A stretch of 47,857 bases of DNA from CAYFUF01 sp964346245 (GTDB lineage Bacteria; Bacillota; Clostridia; Tissierellales; Peptoniphilaceae). Location of the stretch: assembly GCA_964346245.1 (NCBI GenBank), contig CAYFUF010000008.1:1-47857 (forward strand), read 5' to 3'. Shown in pieces: positions 1-7,419 of the stretch (positions within the stretch are counted from its first letter, which is position 1; each line of letters starts with the position of its first letter). The notes beneath the pieces are model-generated. The model was not told the origin of the DNA and ran no database searches. It saw only the letters and a list, made by a program, of their open reading frames with translations. A program made the position numbers and the translations under genes.

Positions 1-102
1 ACTACCGATGAGCGGAATCCGCAGGAGCGAAGCTCCGAGGACCTAGCGAGTCGGTAGTTTTTGAGCCCCCTCCAAGGACCTAGCGAGTCGGTAGTTTTTG
101 AG
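1..102. repeat. Structured palindromic element with a second partial copy
   Basis: Bases 1-58 are bounded by an inverted repeat, ACTACCGA (1-8) and TCGGTAGT (51-58), which encloses two smaller hairpins: GCGGA/TCCGC at 12-22 and GGAGC/GCTCC at 24-36. The unit from 35 to 65 (CC-GAGGACCTAGCGAG then TCGGTAGTTTTTGAG) recurs at 72-102 with one base changed, a period of 37. The outer stem plus T-run would act as a terminator-like structure on the plus strand. It lies at the window edge, so its full extent is unknown. I do not recognise the family. Confidence 0.55.
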
Positions 103-133
103 TGTCTCTTTCTTTACTAACTAACAAGCAATA

Positions 134-184
134 TTTTAAAAAGGGGCTGATGTCGAACAATTCTCTTGTTCTGACATAGCCCTT
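134..184 (-). terminator. Rho-independent terminator after bioY
   Basis: A long hairpin at 140-184 (AAAGGGGCT-GATGTC-GAACAA paired with TTGTTC-TGACAT-AGCCCTTT) is followed, reading the minus strand, by TTTTTAAAAT. It lies about 60 bases beyond the bioY stop and fits the end of the birA-bioY transcript. Confidence 0.7.
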
Positions 185-196
185 TGTGTGAGAAGA

Positions 197-230
197 GGCA
201 TGCCCTGATAGGGTCATGCCCATTTTTATT
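197..230. terminator. Second hairpin downstream of bioY, possibly bidirectional
   Basis: GGCATG-CCCT-GAT-AGGG-TCATGCC forms a hairpin at 197-220 followed on the plus strand by CATTTTTATT. It could end plus-strand transcription entering from the left, or reinforce the bioY terminator. Confidence 0.5.
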
Positions 231-244
231 GGTTTTGCCCTCAA

Positions 245-769
245 TCACTGAAAGGCCAACTGCCTCAGGCGCAGCCTTTCGCCGATCTGGTAGGCGAGAA
301 CAACCTTCAATAGGTCGACGGGGATGAAGGGAATCAAGCCCATCTGCAGGATGCTGGAGACCGTGTTGTTTAGGCCCATGACGTTTTGCAGGATGAAAGC
401 CATAACGGGCAGACCAATCACGTAAGGAATCAGCATGGTGATGAAGATGCCCAGGATGAGACTGGGGGCGCTCGCCTTGGCACCCAGGTTTTGTAAGTAG
501 ATCGATCCGATCCAAGCAGCGAAGATGAAGCCAATCACGAAGCCTAAGGAGGGGGTGGTGACGGTCGCCCCAGCCGTAGTGAAGAGCTTGAGGATGAGGT
601 GGACGGACATGGCGGCGAAGGCCTCGCCCGGTTTGAGGGCCATAGCCGTGAGCACCACCAAGAGGGTCTGCATCGTGATGGGAACAGCACCGATGGGGAT
701 GGCCAACCAGCCAGAAACTAGGGTAAGGGCGGCGAACAAAGACACCAGAATCAGTCTTTTACTATTCAT
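245..769 (-). CDS. bioY: Biotin transporter S component BioY
   Basis: Predicted 174-residue integral membrane protein of the BioY family, the substrate-binding S component of an ECF-type vitamin importer that captures biotin. The start at 769 (MNSKRLIL) is chosen because BioY homology begins there; a longer reading would add 36 residues of birA out-of-frame sequence. Hydrophobic segments alternate through the protein. Recognisable BioY stretches are IPIGAVPITMQTLLVVLTAM near residue 25 and LGFVIGFIFAAWIG in the middle. The start overlaps the birA stop by 8 bases, so the two genes are translationally coupled. No EcfA/EcfT genes are nearby, so it probably uses a shared ECF module encoded elsewhere. 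Regulation by the adjacent BirA is likely. Confidence 0.9.
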   Translation of the reverse strand: MNSKRLILVSLFAALTLVSGWLAIPIGAVPITMQTLLVVLTAMALKPGEAFAAMSVHLILKLFTTAGATVTTPSLGFVIGFIFAAWIGSIYLQNLGAKASAPSLILGIFITMLIPYVIGLPVMAFILQNVMGLNNTVSSILQMGLIPFIPVDLLKVVLAYQIGERLRLRQLAFQ

Positions 770-1742
770 CTTGTACCTCTCCTTTGATGATCTGCACCTC
801 ACCGAAGCGAAGAACATCTCTCTCTTTATTATTATCCTCAATGATGAGGGAACCGTGGTCGTCGATATCGACGGCAAGGGCTTCTTTTAGGTGGCCATCC
901 TTCATGTAGCGAACAGGCTTGCCCAGCGTATAGCAGGACTTTTTGTAGAGGGGAATGATCTCCTCCTTGCCTTCGCTCACTAAGTAGCGGAAGTGGTCCA
1001 CCGTATGGGCAATCAGCTCGTTTACATTAAAATGAGCAGGAAGCTCGTCGTCAAACACGGCAGCGGTCAACTTGTCCAAGTCGGCAGGGAAATCTTCCTT
1101 TTTTATGATGTTGATGCCGATGCCAATGATGATGTATTCGATGCGGCCAGTCTCCAGGCTTGTTGTCGCCTCGGTCAAAATGCCTGCCACCTTAAGGCCC
1201 TCGTAGAGGACATCATTGACCCACTTGATCTGAAAAACGCGATCGCTGTATTTGGCAATTGCCTTTTGAAAGGCAAGGGCAACGGCCATAGTGATAAGCC
1301 CCGCATCAAAGTCCCTGTCCTGGACACGCCAGCCATAGGAAAAGTAGATGCCTCCTTCGGGCGAGTGGAAGCTGCGGCCTAACCGCCCCCGCCCAGCCGT
1401 TTGCGTCCGGCTAGCTAAGAGGAGGGAGGGTAAGGCCTCTGTTTCCAGGGCGGCCTTAACCTCGCTGTTGGTGGAAGTCACTTTATCTCTAGTCAGGACG
1501 GTGGTGTCACTGCTATGCTCCAAAAAGAAGGCAATCCCATCCTCGGATAGTCGATTAGGGGGGCTGATCATCTGGTAGCCCTCCTGGGCAACCGTATCAA
1601 TCTCCGCTCCGTCTTTAATCAGGGCCTGGATTCCCTTCCAAATGGAAGTGCGTGACAGGCCAACTTCTTGGGCCATCATCTCGCCACTCACCACGCCCTT
1701 TTCTCTCGCTAAGATTCGTAGAATCTTTTCTTTTGTCGTCAT
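762..1742 (-). CDS. birA: Bifunctional biotin ligase / biotin operon repressor BirA
   Basis: 326-residue protein with an N-terminal helix-turn-helix (about residues 1-65, KILRILAREKGVVSG then VGLSRTSIWKGIQALIKDG) and a biotin-protein ligase domain. The ligase is shown by TSTNSEVK, ASRTQTAGRGRLGRSF (the biotinyl-AMP binding GRGRxGR loop), IKWVNDVLYEGLKVAGILTE and a C-terminal domain. It attaches biotin to acetyl-CoA carboxylase carrier protein and, as biotinyl-AMP-bound dimer, represses biotin genes. Two ATGs lie in tandem (1745 and 1742); the second has the better spacing (5 bases) from GAGGAG. First gene of a birA-bioY pair, with a candidate BirA operator overlapping its promoter. Confidence 0.93.
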   Translation of the reverse strand: MTTKEKILRILAREKGVVSGEMMAQEVGLSRTSIWKGIQALIKDGAEIDTVAQEGYQMISPPNRLSEDGIAFFLEHSSDTTVLTRDKVTSTNSEVKAALETEALPSLLLASRTQTAGRGRLGRSFHSPEGGIYFSYGWRVQDRDFDAGLITMAVALAFQKAIAKYSDRVFQIKWVNDVLYEGLKVAGILTEATTSLETGRIEYIIIGIGINIIKKEDFPADLDKLTAAVFDDELPAHFNVNELIAHTVDHFRYLVSEGKEEIIPLYKKSCYTLGKPVRYMKDGHLKEALAVDIDDHGSLIIEDNNKERDVLRFGEVQIIKGEVQDE

Positions 1743-1752
1743 CATATCTCCT

Positions 1753-1794
1753 CGTTACCCATAAAATTTACTAGTTAACATGATAGCAAATCTG
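1753..1794 (-). promoter_or_regulatory. birA promoter overlapped by a BirA-type operator
   Basis: On the minus strand ATGTTAAC and GGGTAACG are separated by 13 bases (plus-strand 1753-1781), a spaced dyad resembling the GTTAAC(N)GTTAAC operators described for BirA in Firmicutes. A possible promoter, TTGCTA then 17 bases then TTTTAT, overlaps it. Position just upstream of birA fits autoregulation. The match is partial, particularly in the second half-site. Confidence 0.55.
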
Positions 1795-1841
1795 GATGGG
1801 AATGGCAAGCGAGCCTGCCTTTTTGCCCTCAAAATCTGAAA

Positions 1842-1972
1842 ATGGACCGGTTCACCCAGTATGGGGTGGTCGCTTCCATGAAGGCTTTTGAGGATGCCGC
1901 TCTTACGGAGGACATCGTCAATGATAACGACCGGGTCGCTATCTTCATGTCCAGTGGCATTGGCGGAACCGA
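1842..1972 (+). pseudogene. fabF: Fragment of 3-oxoacyl-ACP synthase II (FabF)
   Basis: The reading frame MDRFTQYGVVASMKAFEDAA followed by VNDNDRVAIFMSSGIGGT is the section of FabF around residues 65-110. About 65 N-terminal residues are missing: the sequence immediately upstream of 1830 does not look like FabF. The rest, including the catalytic Cys and both His, is absent because the 100-N gap begins at 1973. What follows the gap is not FabF. This is a piece of a gene whose complete copy, if any, lies elsewhere. It may be real decay or an assembly end. Confidence 0.75.
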
Positions 1973-2072
1973 NNNNNNNNNNNNNNNNNNNNNNNNNNNN
2001 NNNNNNNNNNNNNNNNNNNNNNNNNNNNNNNNNNNNNNNNNNNNNNNNNNNNNNNNNNNNNNNNNNNNNNNN
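1973..2072. other. Assembly gap (100 N)
   Basis: Exactly 100 N, a standard scaffolding placeholder, so the true missing length is unknown. It separates a fabF fragment from an unrelated short coding end upstream of fabK. No duplicated flank is seen at this gap, unlike the other three. Confidence 0.95.
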
Positions 2073-2153
2073 GCCCTAAACTCCGTGTTAGAGAAGCTCG
2101 ATCAAGACTTATTATCGGAAGGAAGAATGGATGAACCTAACCAAACTGTTTAA
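2073..2153 (+). CDS. C-terminal end of an unrecognised protein before fabK (partial)
   Basis: After the gap the plus strand encodes ALNSVLEKLDQDLLSEGR followed by MDEPNQTV and a stop at 2153, overlapping the fabK start by 23 bases. The charged helical character would suit the last helix of a MarR-type regulator such as FabT, which is often encoded in fab clusters. The piece is too short to decide and the assignment is only a guess. It is in frame with the fabF fragment across the 100 N only by the arbitrary gap length. Confidence 0.35.
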   Translation, partial: ALNSVLEKLDQDLLSEGRMDEPNQTV

Positions 2154-3069
2154 TAGCAAGTATCCTATTATTGGCGGAGCTATGGCCAACATCTGCACTG
2201 GTAAGTTTGCCGCCGTCATCTCCAACGCGGGCGGCCTGGGCACCATCGCTGCAGGCGGTCTCAACAAGGAAAAGCTCCACAAGGAAATCAAAGACTACAA
2301 AGAGGCTTCCGACAAGCCTTTCGCCGTTAATATCGTCATGTTAAGCCGCCACGTGGATGACCTTGCTCAAGTGGTCATCGAGGAAGAGGTCCCTGTCGTC
2401 ATCACCGGGGCGGGCAACCCCAGCAAGTATATTTCAGCCTGGAAGGAGGCTGGCATCGTGGTCATCCCTGTCGTGCCCAACCCAACCTTAGCTAAACGGA
2501 TGGAGCAGCTGGGTGTGGATGCCGTGATTGCCGAAGGAAACGAGGCAGGGGGCCATGTCGGCGAAATGACCACCATGACCCTAGTCCCTCAAGTCGTTGC
2601 AGAAGTGTCTATCCCTGTGATTGCTGCAGGTGGTATTGCCTCTGGCAAGCAGATGTTCGCAGCAGAAATCCTTGGTGCCTCCGGTGTCCAAGTGGGGACC
2701 AGCCTCCTGGTGGCTGACGAGTGCCCTATTCACGACAAGTATAAGGAGAAGGTCCTCAAAGCTAAGGATACCAATATTGTCGTTATCGGCCGCATCAACG
2801 GTTACCCTAACCGGGTAATCAAGAACAAGATGACCCGCCACTTCATCGAGATGGAGAAGGCCGGGACAGACAAGGAAGAGCTGGAGCTTTTCACCATGGG
2901 GGCTGGGAAGAGGGCAGTCTTCGATGGGGACATCGATGAAGGAAACCTGATGGCCGGCCTAGTAGTCGGACAACTGAAGGAAACGAAACCCGCCGCCCAG
3001 ATACTGGACGACCTCTATGCGGACTATGAAGCCGTTAAGGAAAAGGCAAGAAGAGGAGAATTCTCATGA
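2131..3069 (+). CDS. fabK: Enoyl-ACP reductase II FabK (FMN-dependent)
   Basis: 312-residue flavoprotein of the nitronate monooxygenase/FabK family, catalysing the NAD(P)H-dependent last reduction of the type II fatty-acid elongation cycle. Diagnostic stretches are YPIIGGAMANICTGKFAAV near the start, SNAGGLGTIAAGG, VVITGAGNPSKY, VDAVIAEGNEAGGHVG, PVIAAGGIASGKQM and GASGVQVGTSLLVADECPIH. Full length compared with family members of about 310-325. In streptococci and relatives fabK is normally followed by fabD, fabG, fabF, accB, fabZ and accCDA. Here a damaged fabG follows immediately (4-base overlap), so fabD is missing. Probably the enoyl reductase of this organism, as no fabI is visible. Confidence 0.92.
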   Translation: MNLTKLFNSKYPIIGGAMANICTGKFAAVISNAGGLGTIAAGGLNKEKLHKEIKDYKEASDKPFAVNIVMLSRHVDDLAQVVIEEEVPVVITGAGNPSKYISAWKEAGIVVIPVVPNPTLAKRMEQLGVDAVIAEGNEAGGHVGEMTTMTLVPQVVAEVSIPVIAAGGIASGKQMFAAEILGASGVQVGTSLLVADECPIHDKYKEKVLKAKDTNIVVIGRINGYPNRVIKNKMTRHFIEMEKAGTDKEELELFTMGAGKRAVFDGDIDEGNLMAGLVVGQLKETKPAAQILDDLYADYEAVKEKARRGEFS

Positions 3070-3322
3070 CAAGCGGAAAACCGGTCGCCCTAATCACAGG
3101 AGCAAGCAAGGGAATTGGCAAAGCCATCGCCCTTCGCTTAGCCCAGGATGGCTACCGAATTTTAATCAACTTCAGGTCCTGGACGAGTACACCAAGCTTA
3201 TTCCCCTCCAACGCTTCGGCCAGGTGGAGGATGTCGCCAATGCGGTTGCCTTTCTTGCCAGTGACCAAGCCAAATACATTACGGGTCAAGTCATCAGCGT
3301 CGATGGCGGCCTGAATATGTAG
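3066..3322 (+). pseudogene. fabG: 3-oxoacyl-ACP reductase FabG with its centre missing
   Basis: The N-terminal part is in frame from 3066: MTSGKPVALITGASKGIGKA then LAQDGYRILINF, the NADP-binding GASxGIG motif. Around 3167-3180 homology jumps to another frame, which encodes VLDEYTKLIPLQRFGQVEDV, VAFLASDQAKYITGQ and VISVDGGLNM, the C-terminus of FabG. About 150 residues are lost, including the catalytic Ser-Tyr-Lys. The join is out of frame, so no functional reductase can be made. There is no N gap here. Either a real deletion of about 450 bases or a mis-join; the neighbours fabK and fabZ are intact. Confidence 0.85.
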
Positions 3323-3330
3323 GAGGCCCC

Positions 3331-3765
3331 ATGCTGAATTCCAACCAGATACAAGAAATTATCCCCCACCGCTATCCCATGCTCCTGGTGGACAAAATCA
3401 TCGAATTCGAGGAGGGTAAGCGGGCAGTCGGCATCAAGTCGGTTACCGCCAATGAAGCCTTCTTTCAGGGCCACTTTCCCGGTCACCACGTCATGCCCGG
3501 CGTCCTGATCATTGAGGCCTTAGCCCAAGTCGGGGCCGTTGCCCTCCTCTCTGAAGAAGCCAACAAGGGCAAGCTTGCCTTTTTCGGCGGCATAAAGAAA
3601 GCCAAGTTCCGCCAGCAAGTCGTCCCTGGAGACCAGCTGCAATTGGAATGCGAGATGACCCGCCGCTTGGGCCCAGCTGGCGTGGGCAAGGCGGTTGCCA
3701 CCGTCGATGGCAATGTTGTCTGCGAAGCTGAGCTGACCTTTGTAATCAGCGATGGTGCAGAGTAA
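3331..3765 (+). CDS. fabZ: 3-hydroxyacyl-ACP dehydratase FabZ
   Basis: 144-residue hot-dog-fold dehydratase that removes water from 3-hydroxyacyl-ACP in fatty-acid elongation. Seen: IPHRYPMLLVDKI at 11-23 and the catalytic segment GHFPGHHVMPGVLIIEALAQ with the expected His48 and Glu62. Length is normal for FabZ. It begins 8 bases after the fabG remnant stop, with AGGAGG as ribosome binding site. The usual neighbours accB, accC, accD and accA are not present; a terminator follows directly. It could alternatively function in unsaturated fatty-acid branching (FabN-like), but it has the short FabZ form. Confidence 0.93.
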   Translation: MLNSNQIQEIIPHRYPMLLVDKIIEFEEGKRAVGIKSVTANEAFFQGHFPGHHVMPGVLIIEALAQVGAVALLSEEANKGKLAFFGGIKKAKFRQQVVPGDQLQLECEMTRRLGPAGVGKAVATVDGNVVCEAELTFVISDGAE

Positions 3766-3774
3766 ACAAATCGT

Positions 3775-3808
3775 GAACTGACTTCTGGCGTGAGGTCAGT
3801 TCTTTTTT
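3775..3808 (+). terminator. Terminator after fabZ
   Basis: GAACTGAC(C) stem pairing at 3775-3802 with a short loop, followed by six T residues (3803-3808). It lies 10 bases after the fabZ stop, so the fab transcript ends here without acc genes. Confidence 0.85.
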
Positions 3809-4017
3809 ATTTCTATTCAGAGGTGCTTGTATAAATTGAAATACGAAAATGTTAAGGTCAGANNNNNNNNNNNNNNNNNNNNNNNNNNNNNNNNNNNNNN
3901 NNNNNNNNNNNNNNNNNNNNNNNNNNNNNNNNNNNNNNNNNNNNNNNNNNNNNNNNNNNNNNTATTTCTATTCAGAGGTGCTTGTATAAATTGAAATACG
4001 AAAATGTTAAGGTCAGA
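3808..4017. repeat. Identical 55-bp sequences on both sides of a gap
   Basis: Bases 3808-3862 and 3963-4017 are identical over 55 bases and flank the 100-N gap directly. This is what results when two contigs that overlap by one k-mer (k=55) are scaffolded without merging. The real chromosome most likely has one copy and no gap. Confidence 0.85.
3863..3962. other. Assembly gap (100 N)
   Basis: Exactly 100 N between two identical 55-bp ends; probably zero missing sequence. Confidence 0.95.
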
Positions 4018-4068
4018 TGGCCCAAAAATGTACTAGTAAAAATCAAATTATGAAAATATTAAGGTCAG
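3981..4068 (+). repeat. Two 36-bp direct repeats upstream of glutamine synthetase
   Basis: A 36-base unit at 3981-4016 recurs imperfectly at 4033-4068 (period 52), with about 28 of 36 positions equal. The shared core is GAAAAT(G/A)TTAAGGTCAG. The pair lies about 90 bases before the glutamine synthetase start, in an AT-rich stretch without other genes. It could be a binding-site pair or a promoter-region duplication. No known nitrogen-regulator motif (GlnR or TnrA type) was recognised. Confidence 0.5.
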
Positions 4069-4156
4069 CCGCACTCACGATTTTCATTGAAACCCCTTTT
4101 CATCTTGGATAGAATAAGCTTATTCATTTAACGGCCTAAAGAGCGGGAGGATAGCC

Positions 4157-6253
4157 ATGGTAGAGTTGAGACAAGATTCATTGCTGGGCAAATTTGCGAT
4201 AAGACAGTTTAATCGGAGGACGATGAGGGAAAGGCTGCCTAAGCCTGTGTTTGCCGCTTGGGAAGAGGCGGTCAACGAGGATGTGCCTATCAGCAAGGAT
4301 ATTGCTGATGGGATTGCCCATGCCATGAAGGTTTGGGCAATCGAGCTTGGCGCCAGCCACTACTGCCACTGGTTCCAGCCGCTGAATGGCAAGACGGCGG
4401 AGAAGCATGAGAGCTTTTTGCAGAGGGATGGGGAAGGGCAGGCGATTGCCCGCTTGTCGGGCAAGTCCCTGATCAGGGGCGAGACCGATGGGTCTTCCTT
4501 CCCGACGGGCGGTTTGCGGGATACTTTCGAAGCAACAGGGATTACCTTTTGGGATCCGTCCTCCTATGCTTTTGTCCGCGACCATATCCTCTATATTCCA
4601 AGCGTCTTTATCAGCTTCCATGGCGATAAGTTAGACTTTAAGCTGCCGCTCTTGAATGCCAAGAGGGCTTTAGATCATGAGGCAACCCGCGTCCTCCAAG
4701 CGCTTGGCTTTGCTGAAGTTAGCCATGTCAGGCCTATGCTGGGCTTAGAGCAGGAATACTTCCTCATCTATGAAGACCAAGCTGCCAAAAGACCCGACAT
4801 TCAGTTTTGTGGAAGGACGCTCTTTGCGGCGGACATGCCCAAGGGGGGTGAGTATGAGGACACCTATTTCAGTCGGATAAATGATCCTGTCCTTGCTTTT
4901 ATGCGGGAGGTCAACCAGGAGTGCTGGGAGCTAGGCATCTTTGCTTCGGTGGAGCATAACGAGGTGGCTCCCGGCCAGTACGAGCTATGCGGCATCTATG
5001 ATGATTTGGTGTCGACCGTTGACCAGAATCTCCTGATTATGGACATCTTGGAGCGGGTGGCAAGAAAGCATGGCTATAGGGCCCTCCTCCACGAGAAACC
5101 CTTCCAGGGGATGAACGGGTCCGGCAAGCACAACAACATCTCCCTGCTTGCATCCAATGGAGACAACCTCTTTGACCCGGGCGATAACCAGACCGACAAC
5201 CTGCCCTTCCTCCTCTTCGTGTCTGCCTTCATTGAGTGTGTGAATCGGTATCAGGATTTGATTCGCATGGCCAGCTCCAATGCGGGCAATGACCACCGCC
5301 TGGGCGGGAACGAGGCACCACCAGCGATCATGTCCGTCAATCTGGGGGCCAAGTTGCAGGAACTTTTCGACCAGTTGAAGGCAACCACCGATATGACGCC
5401 GGTCCAACTGAAGAAGCTGATTGCCCCTATCAGCAATCTGACGGAGCAGGTTATCGATGGGGTGGACCGCAACCGGACGGCGCCCATCTCCTTCTCGGGC
5501 AATAAGTTTGAGATAAGGACCCTGGGGTCCTCGATGAATGCGGCTCAGTTGAATACGGTCTTGTGCGCGGGGATGGCCCAATCGCTGGAGACCATAGCTG
5601 ATTGCTTGGAGAAGCGAGATAAGAGCAAGGAGGTCAACCTCCACGAGCGGGTATTAGCCATCTGCCAAGACATCATCAAGGATAATGCCTGCATTCTCTA
5701 TGCGGGCGATTGCTACAGGGAAAGCTGGGCTCTTGAGGCAAAAAGTCGCAAGCTGTCCAATTATCAAAACTATATCGACTCGGTGGCAGCCCTTACCCAG
5801 GAGTCCTCGATTGCTCTATTAGACCGCTTTGATGTCTTGAGCGAGGGTGAGCTAAAAGCCAGAAAAAGGATCTTAGAGAAGCAGTTCATCCATACGGTAA
5901 AGACGGAGGCGAGGACGCTGACGAGGATGGCCCAAGAAGGAGTCTATCCGGCCCTACTGGACTACCAGATTAAGTTAGACCAAGTGGCGGACAAGGGAGC
6001 CAGCAAGTCGGCGATGAGAAGGGCAAGGGATAATACGAAGTATATGGACCAAATCGATGAGGCAACGCTGGCGATGACCGACCTGATCAATGACATTGCA
6101 TCAGAGGAGGATGATCAGCGCATCATCCAGCGGATGACGGCAGAGCTTCGTCCTAAGATGGACGAGCTTGCCAAGCTGCTTTGCCAAGTGGAGCTAAATA
6201 CCCCTTATGGCGTGTGGCCATACCCTGGCCAAGAGCTCCTGGTTGTTCAATAA
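4157..6253 (+). CDS. glnN: Type III glutamine synthetase
   Basis: 698-residue cytoplasmic enzyme making glutamine from glutamate, ammonia and ATP; the length is typical of the GSIII class (about 700), well above GSI. Class-specific stretches are GASHYCHWFQPLNGKTAEKH near residue 65, TDGSSFPTGGLRDTFEA, GLEQEYFLIYEDQ, NGSGKHNNISLLASNGDN, NDHRLGGNEAPPAIMSVNLG and NRTAPISFSGNKFEIRTLGS. The ATG follows GGGAGGATAGCC. It stands alone between the fab cluster and a DUF4261 gene with its own promoter. Two 36-bp repeats upstream may bear on regulation. The symbol glnN is the one used for GSIII in other bacteria. The product is near certain; its physiological role relative to a possible GlnA elsewhere is unknown. 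Confidence 0.93.
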   Translation: MVELRQDSLLGKFAIRQFNRRTMRERLPKPVFAAWEEAVNEDVPISKDIADGIAHAMKVWAIELGASHYCHWFQPLNGKTAEKHESFLQRDGEGQAIARLSGKSLIRGETDGSSFPTGGLRDTFEATGITFWDPSSYAFVRDHILYIPSVFISFHGDKLDFKLPLLNAKRALDHEATRVLQALGFAEVSHVRPMLGLEQEYFLIYEDQAAKRPDIQFCGRTLFAADMPKGGEYEDTYFSRINDPVLAFMREVNQECWELGIFASVEHNEVAPGQYELCGIYDDLVSTVDQNLLIMDILERVARKHGYRALLHEKPFQGMNGSGKHNNISLLASNGDNLFDPGDNQTDNLPFLLFVSAFIECVNRYQDLIRMASSNAGNDHRLGGNEAPPAIMSVNLGAKLQELFDQLKATTDMTPVQLKKLIAPISNLTEQVIDGVDRNRTAPISFSGNKFEIRTLGSSMNAAQLNTVLCAGMAQSLETIADCLEKRDKSKEVNLHERVLAICQDIIKDNACILYAGDCYRESWALEAKSRKLSNYQNYIDSVAALTQESSIALLDRFDVLSEGELKARKRILEKQFIHTVKTEARTLTRMAQEGVYPALLDYQIKLDQVADKGASKSAMRRARDNTKYMDQIDEATLAMTDLINDIASEEDDQRIIQRMTAELRPKMDELAKLLCQVELNTPYGVWPYPGQELLVVQ

Positions 6254-6270
6254 GCCCTCCATGTTATAAT
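6243..6270 (+). promoter_or_regulatory. Promoter of the DUF4261 gene
   Basis: TTGTTC, 16 bases, then a perfect TATAAT at 6265-6270, about 40 bases before the DUF4261 start. The -35 overlaps the last codons of glutamine synthetase. Confidence 0.6.
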
Positions 6271-6309
6271 GAGGGTTAGTGGATAATAGACCTTTAGAAA
6301 GGTGGCAAT

Positions 6310-7245
6310 ATGACTTTTAACCCCATAAAACTCGACGATATGAATAAAGAACCAAAAAATCACCTGCCTGTCTTCCAGATTGTGCTTCTGTTCGCCAAGG
6401 AGCCTGTGATTCCCTTTGAAGAGGACAGGATGCGGATTCTAGGCCGGTATTTCGGCCGGATTGAAAAGACCAAGGACCATGAGGCAATGTTCGGCTACTA
6501 CCTCCTTGACCAAATAAAAAGGGATGAAGAGCAGGACGCCGACCAAGAACTTAGCGATGAGGACGTGGAGAAGGCTCCTTTCCTTGCGGTCACCAAAGTG
6601 GCGGATTTTTACCCTGCCTCGATCAGTAGCTTGGAAAGAAGCCAGATGTGGGACATCTATGAAGAAAGGGACAAGCTGATTGCAAGCCTCGGCCACCAAG
6701 TGACAGGCCTCATGATGAACTTCGACCAGGTTCCCCTGCAGAGAAAGGTGGATGCCACCATGGATTATATGGAAGCGCTCTTGGAGATCTATCCAGAAGC
6801 TAGCGCTGTCTACTTTCCAACGGCTGGCAAGTTGATTAAGGCAGAGGATATTTTGGCCAAGAAGGCGAAGAGGGAGGACCGCTTCATTTCCTATGCCATG
6901 AACATCCGCCTCTTTGCCCTAAATAACGTGGATATGCTGGTCGACACCCTAGGCCTCCATGCCCTAGGCTTGCCAGATGTCCAATACCATTACCACAATT
7001 TGGACACGGTAACGGTTGTCCGCCATGCCTACATGGTAGCCAAATACATCTTGGACTACGATAATCCGGTCAAGGAAGGCGACTACATCAATGCCATAGC
7101 TGGTCTTGACATAACGGAGGACAAGACTTGGGATATGCATTTTGAAGAGGCCATGGCCCAACCCAAACGGCAAGTGGTCGATGTCAATACGATGGAATTT
7201 GCCAGCGGTGGTCGCCACTATGACAATGAAAATGACCAAAAGTAA
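6310..7245 (+). CDS. DUF4261 domain-containing protein
   Basis: 311-residue soluble protein without signal peptide. The C-terminal half has the conserved pattern of DUF4261: SAVYFPTAGKLI, MNIRLFALNN, DTLGLHALGLPDVQYHYHNL and a glycine/aspartate segment, GDYINAIAGLDITEDKTWDM. The N-terminal half resembles the stretch in this family beginning IVLLFAKEPVIPFEEDRM. Function is unknown. It has its own promoter after glutamine synthetase and is followed by a weak AATGC/GCATT hairpin with TTT near 7260-7278, so it appears monocistronic. Family assignment is from remembered conserved motifs. Confidence 0.75.
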   Translation: MTFNPIKLDDMNKEPKNHLPVFQIVLLFAKEPVIPFEEDRMRILGRYFGRIEKTKDHEAMFGYYLLDQIKRDEEQDADQELSDEDVEKAPFLAVTKVADFYPASISSLERSQMWDIYEERDKLIASLGHQVTGLMMNFDQVPLQRKVDATMDYMEALLEIYPEASAVYFPTAGKLIKAEDILAKKAKREDRFISYAMNIRLFALNNVDMLVDTLGLHALGLPDVQYHYHNLDTVTVVRHAYMVAKYILDYDNPVKEGDYINAIAGLDITEDKTWDMHFEEAMAQPKRQVVDVNTMEFASGGRHYDNENDQK

Positions 7246-7343
7246 AACTTCCTATCTGTGAATGCTTCTTGCATTTTTCAATGCTTTTAGCTGCTCAGTT
7301 TCCATCGAAAGGACAAAAGGGTAATATTCTTCAGCGAGGGAAC

Positions 7344-7373
7344 TTGATAGCTAATCTATGATGAAAGTATAGG
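7344..7373 (+). promoter_or_regulatory. Possible promoter of the zinc ABC operon
   Basis: TTGATA, 18 bases, then TATAGG about 45 bases before the lipoprotein start. Neither an AdcR-type (TTAACYRGTTAA) nor a Zur-type palindrome was found by eye in 7246-7419. Confidence 0.3.
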
Positions 7374-7419
7374 GCCAATGGGACTTGTAGGCTCAAAATA
7401 CTCAACAATAGGAGGAATA

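Noticed and set aside
525..890. Plus-strand open frame over bioY and the end of birA
   Set aside because: It is antisense to two genes with clear family motifs, has no RBS and no recognisable protein.
4985..5644. 219-codon minus-strand frame inside glutamine synthetase
   Set aside because: Antisense shadow of a well conserved gene with no RBS or family match.
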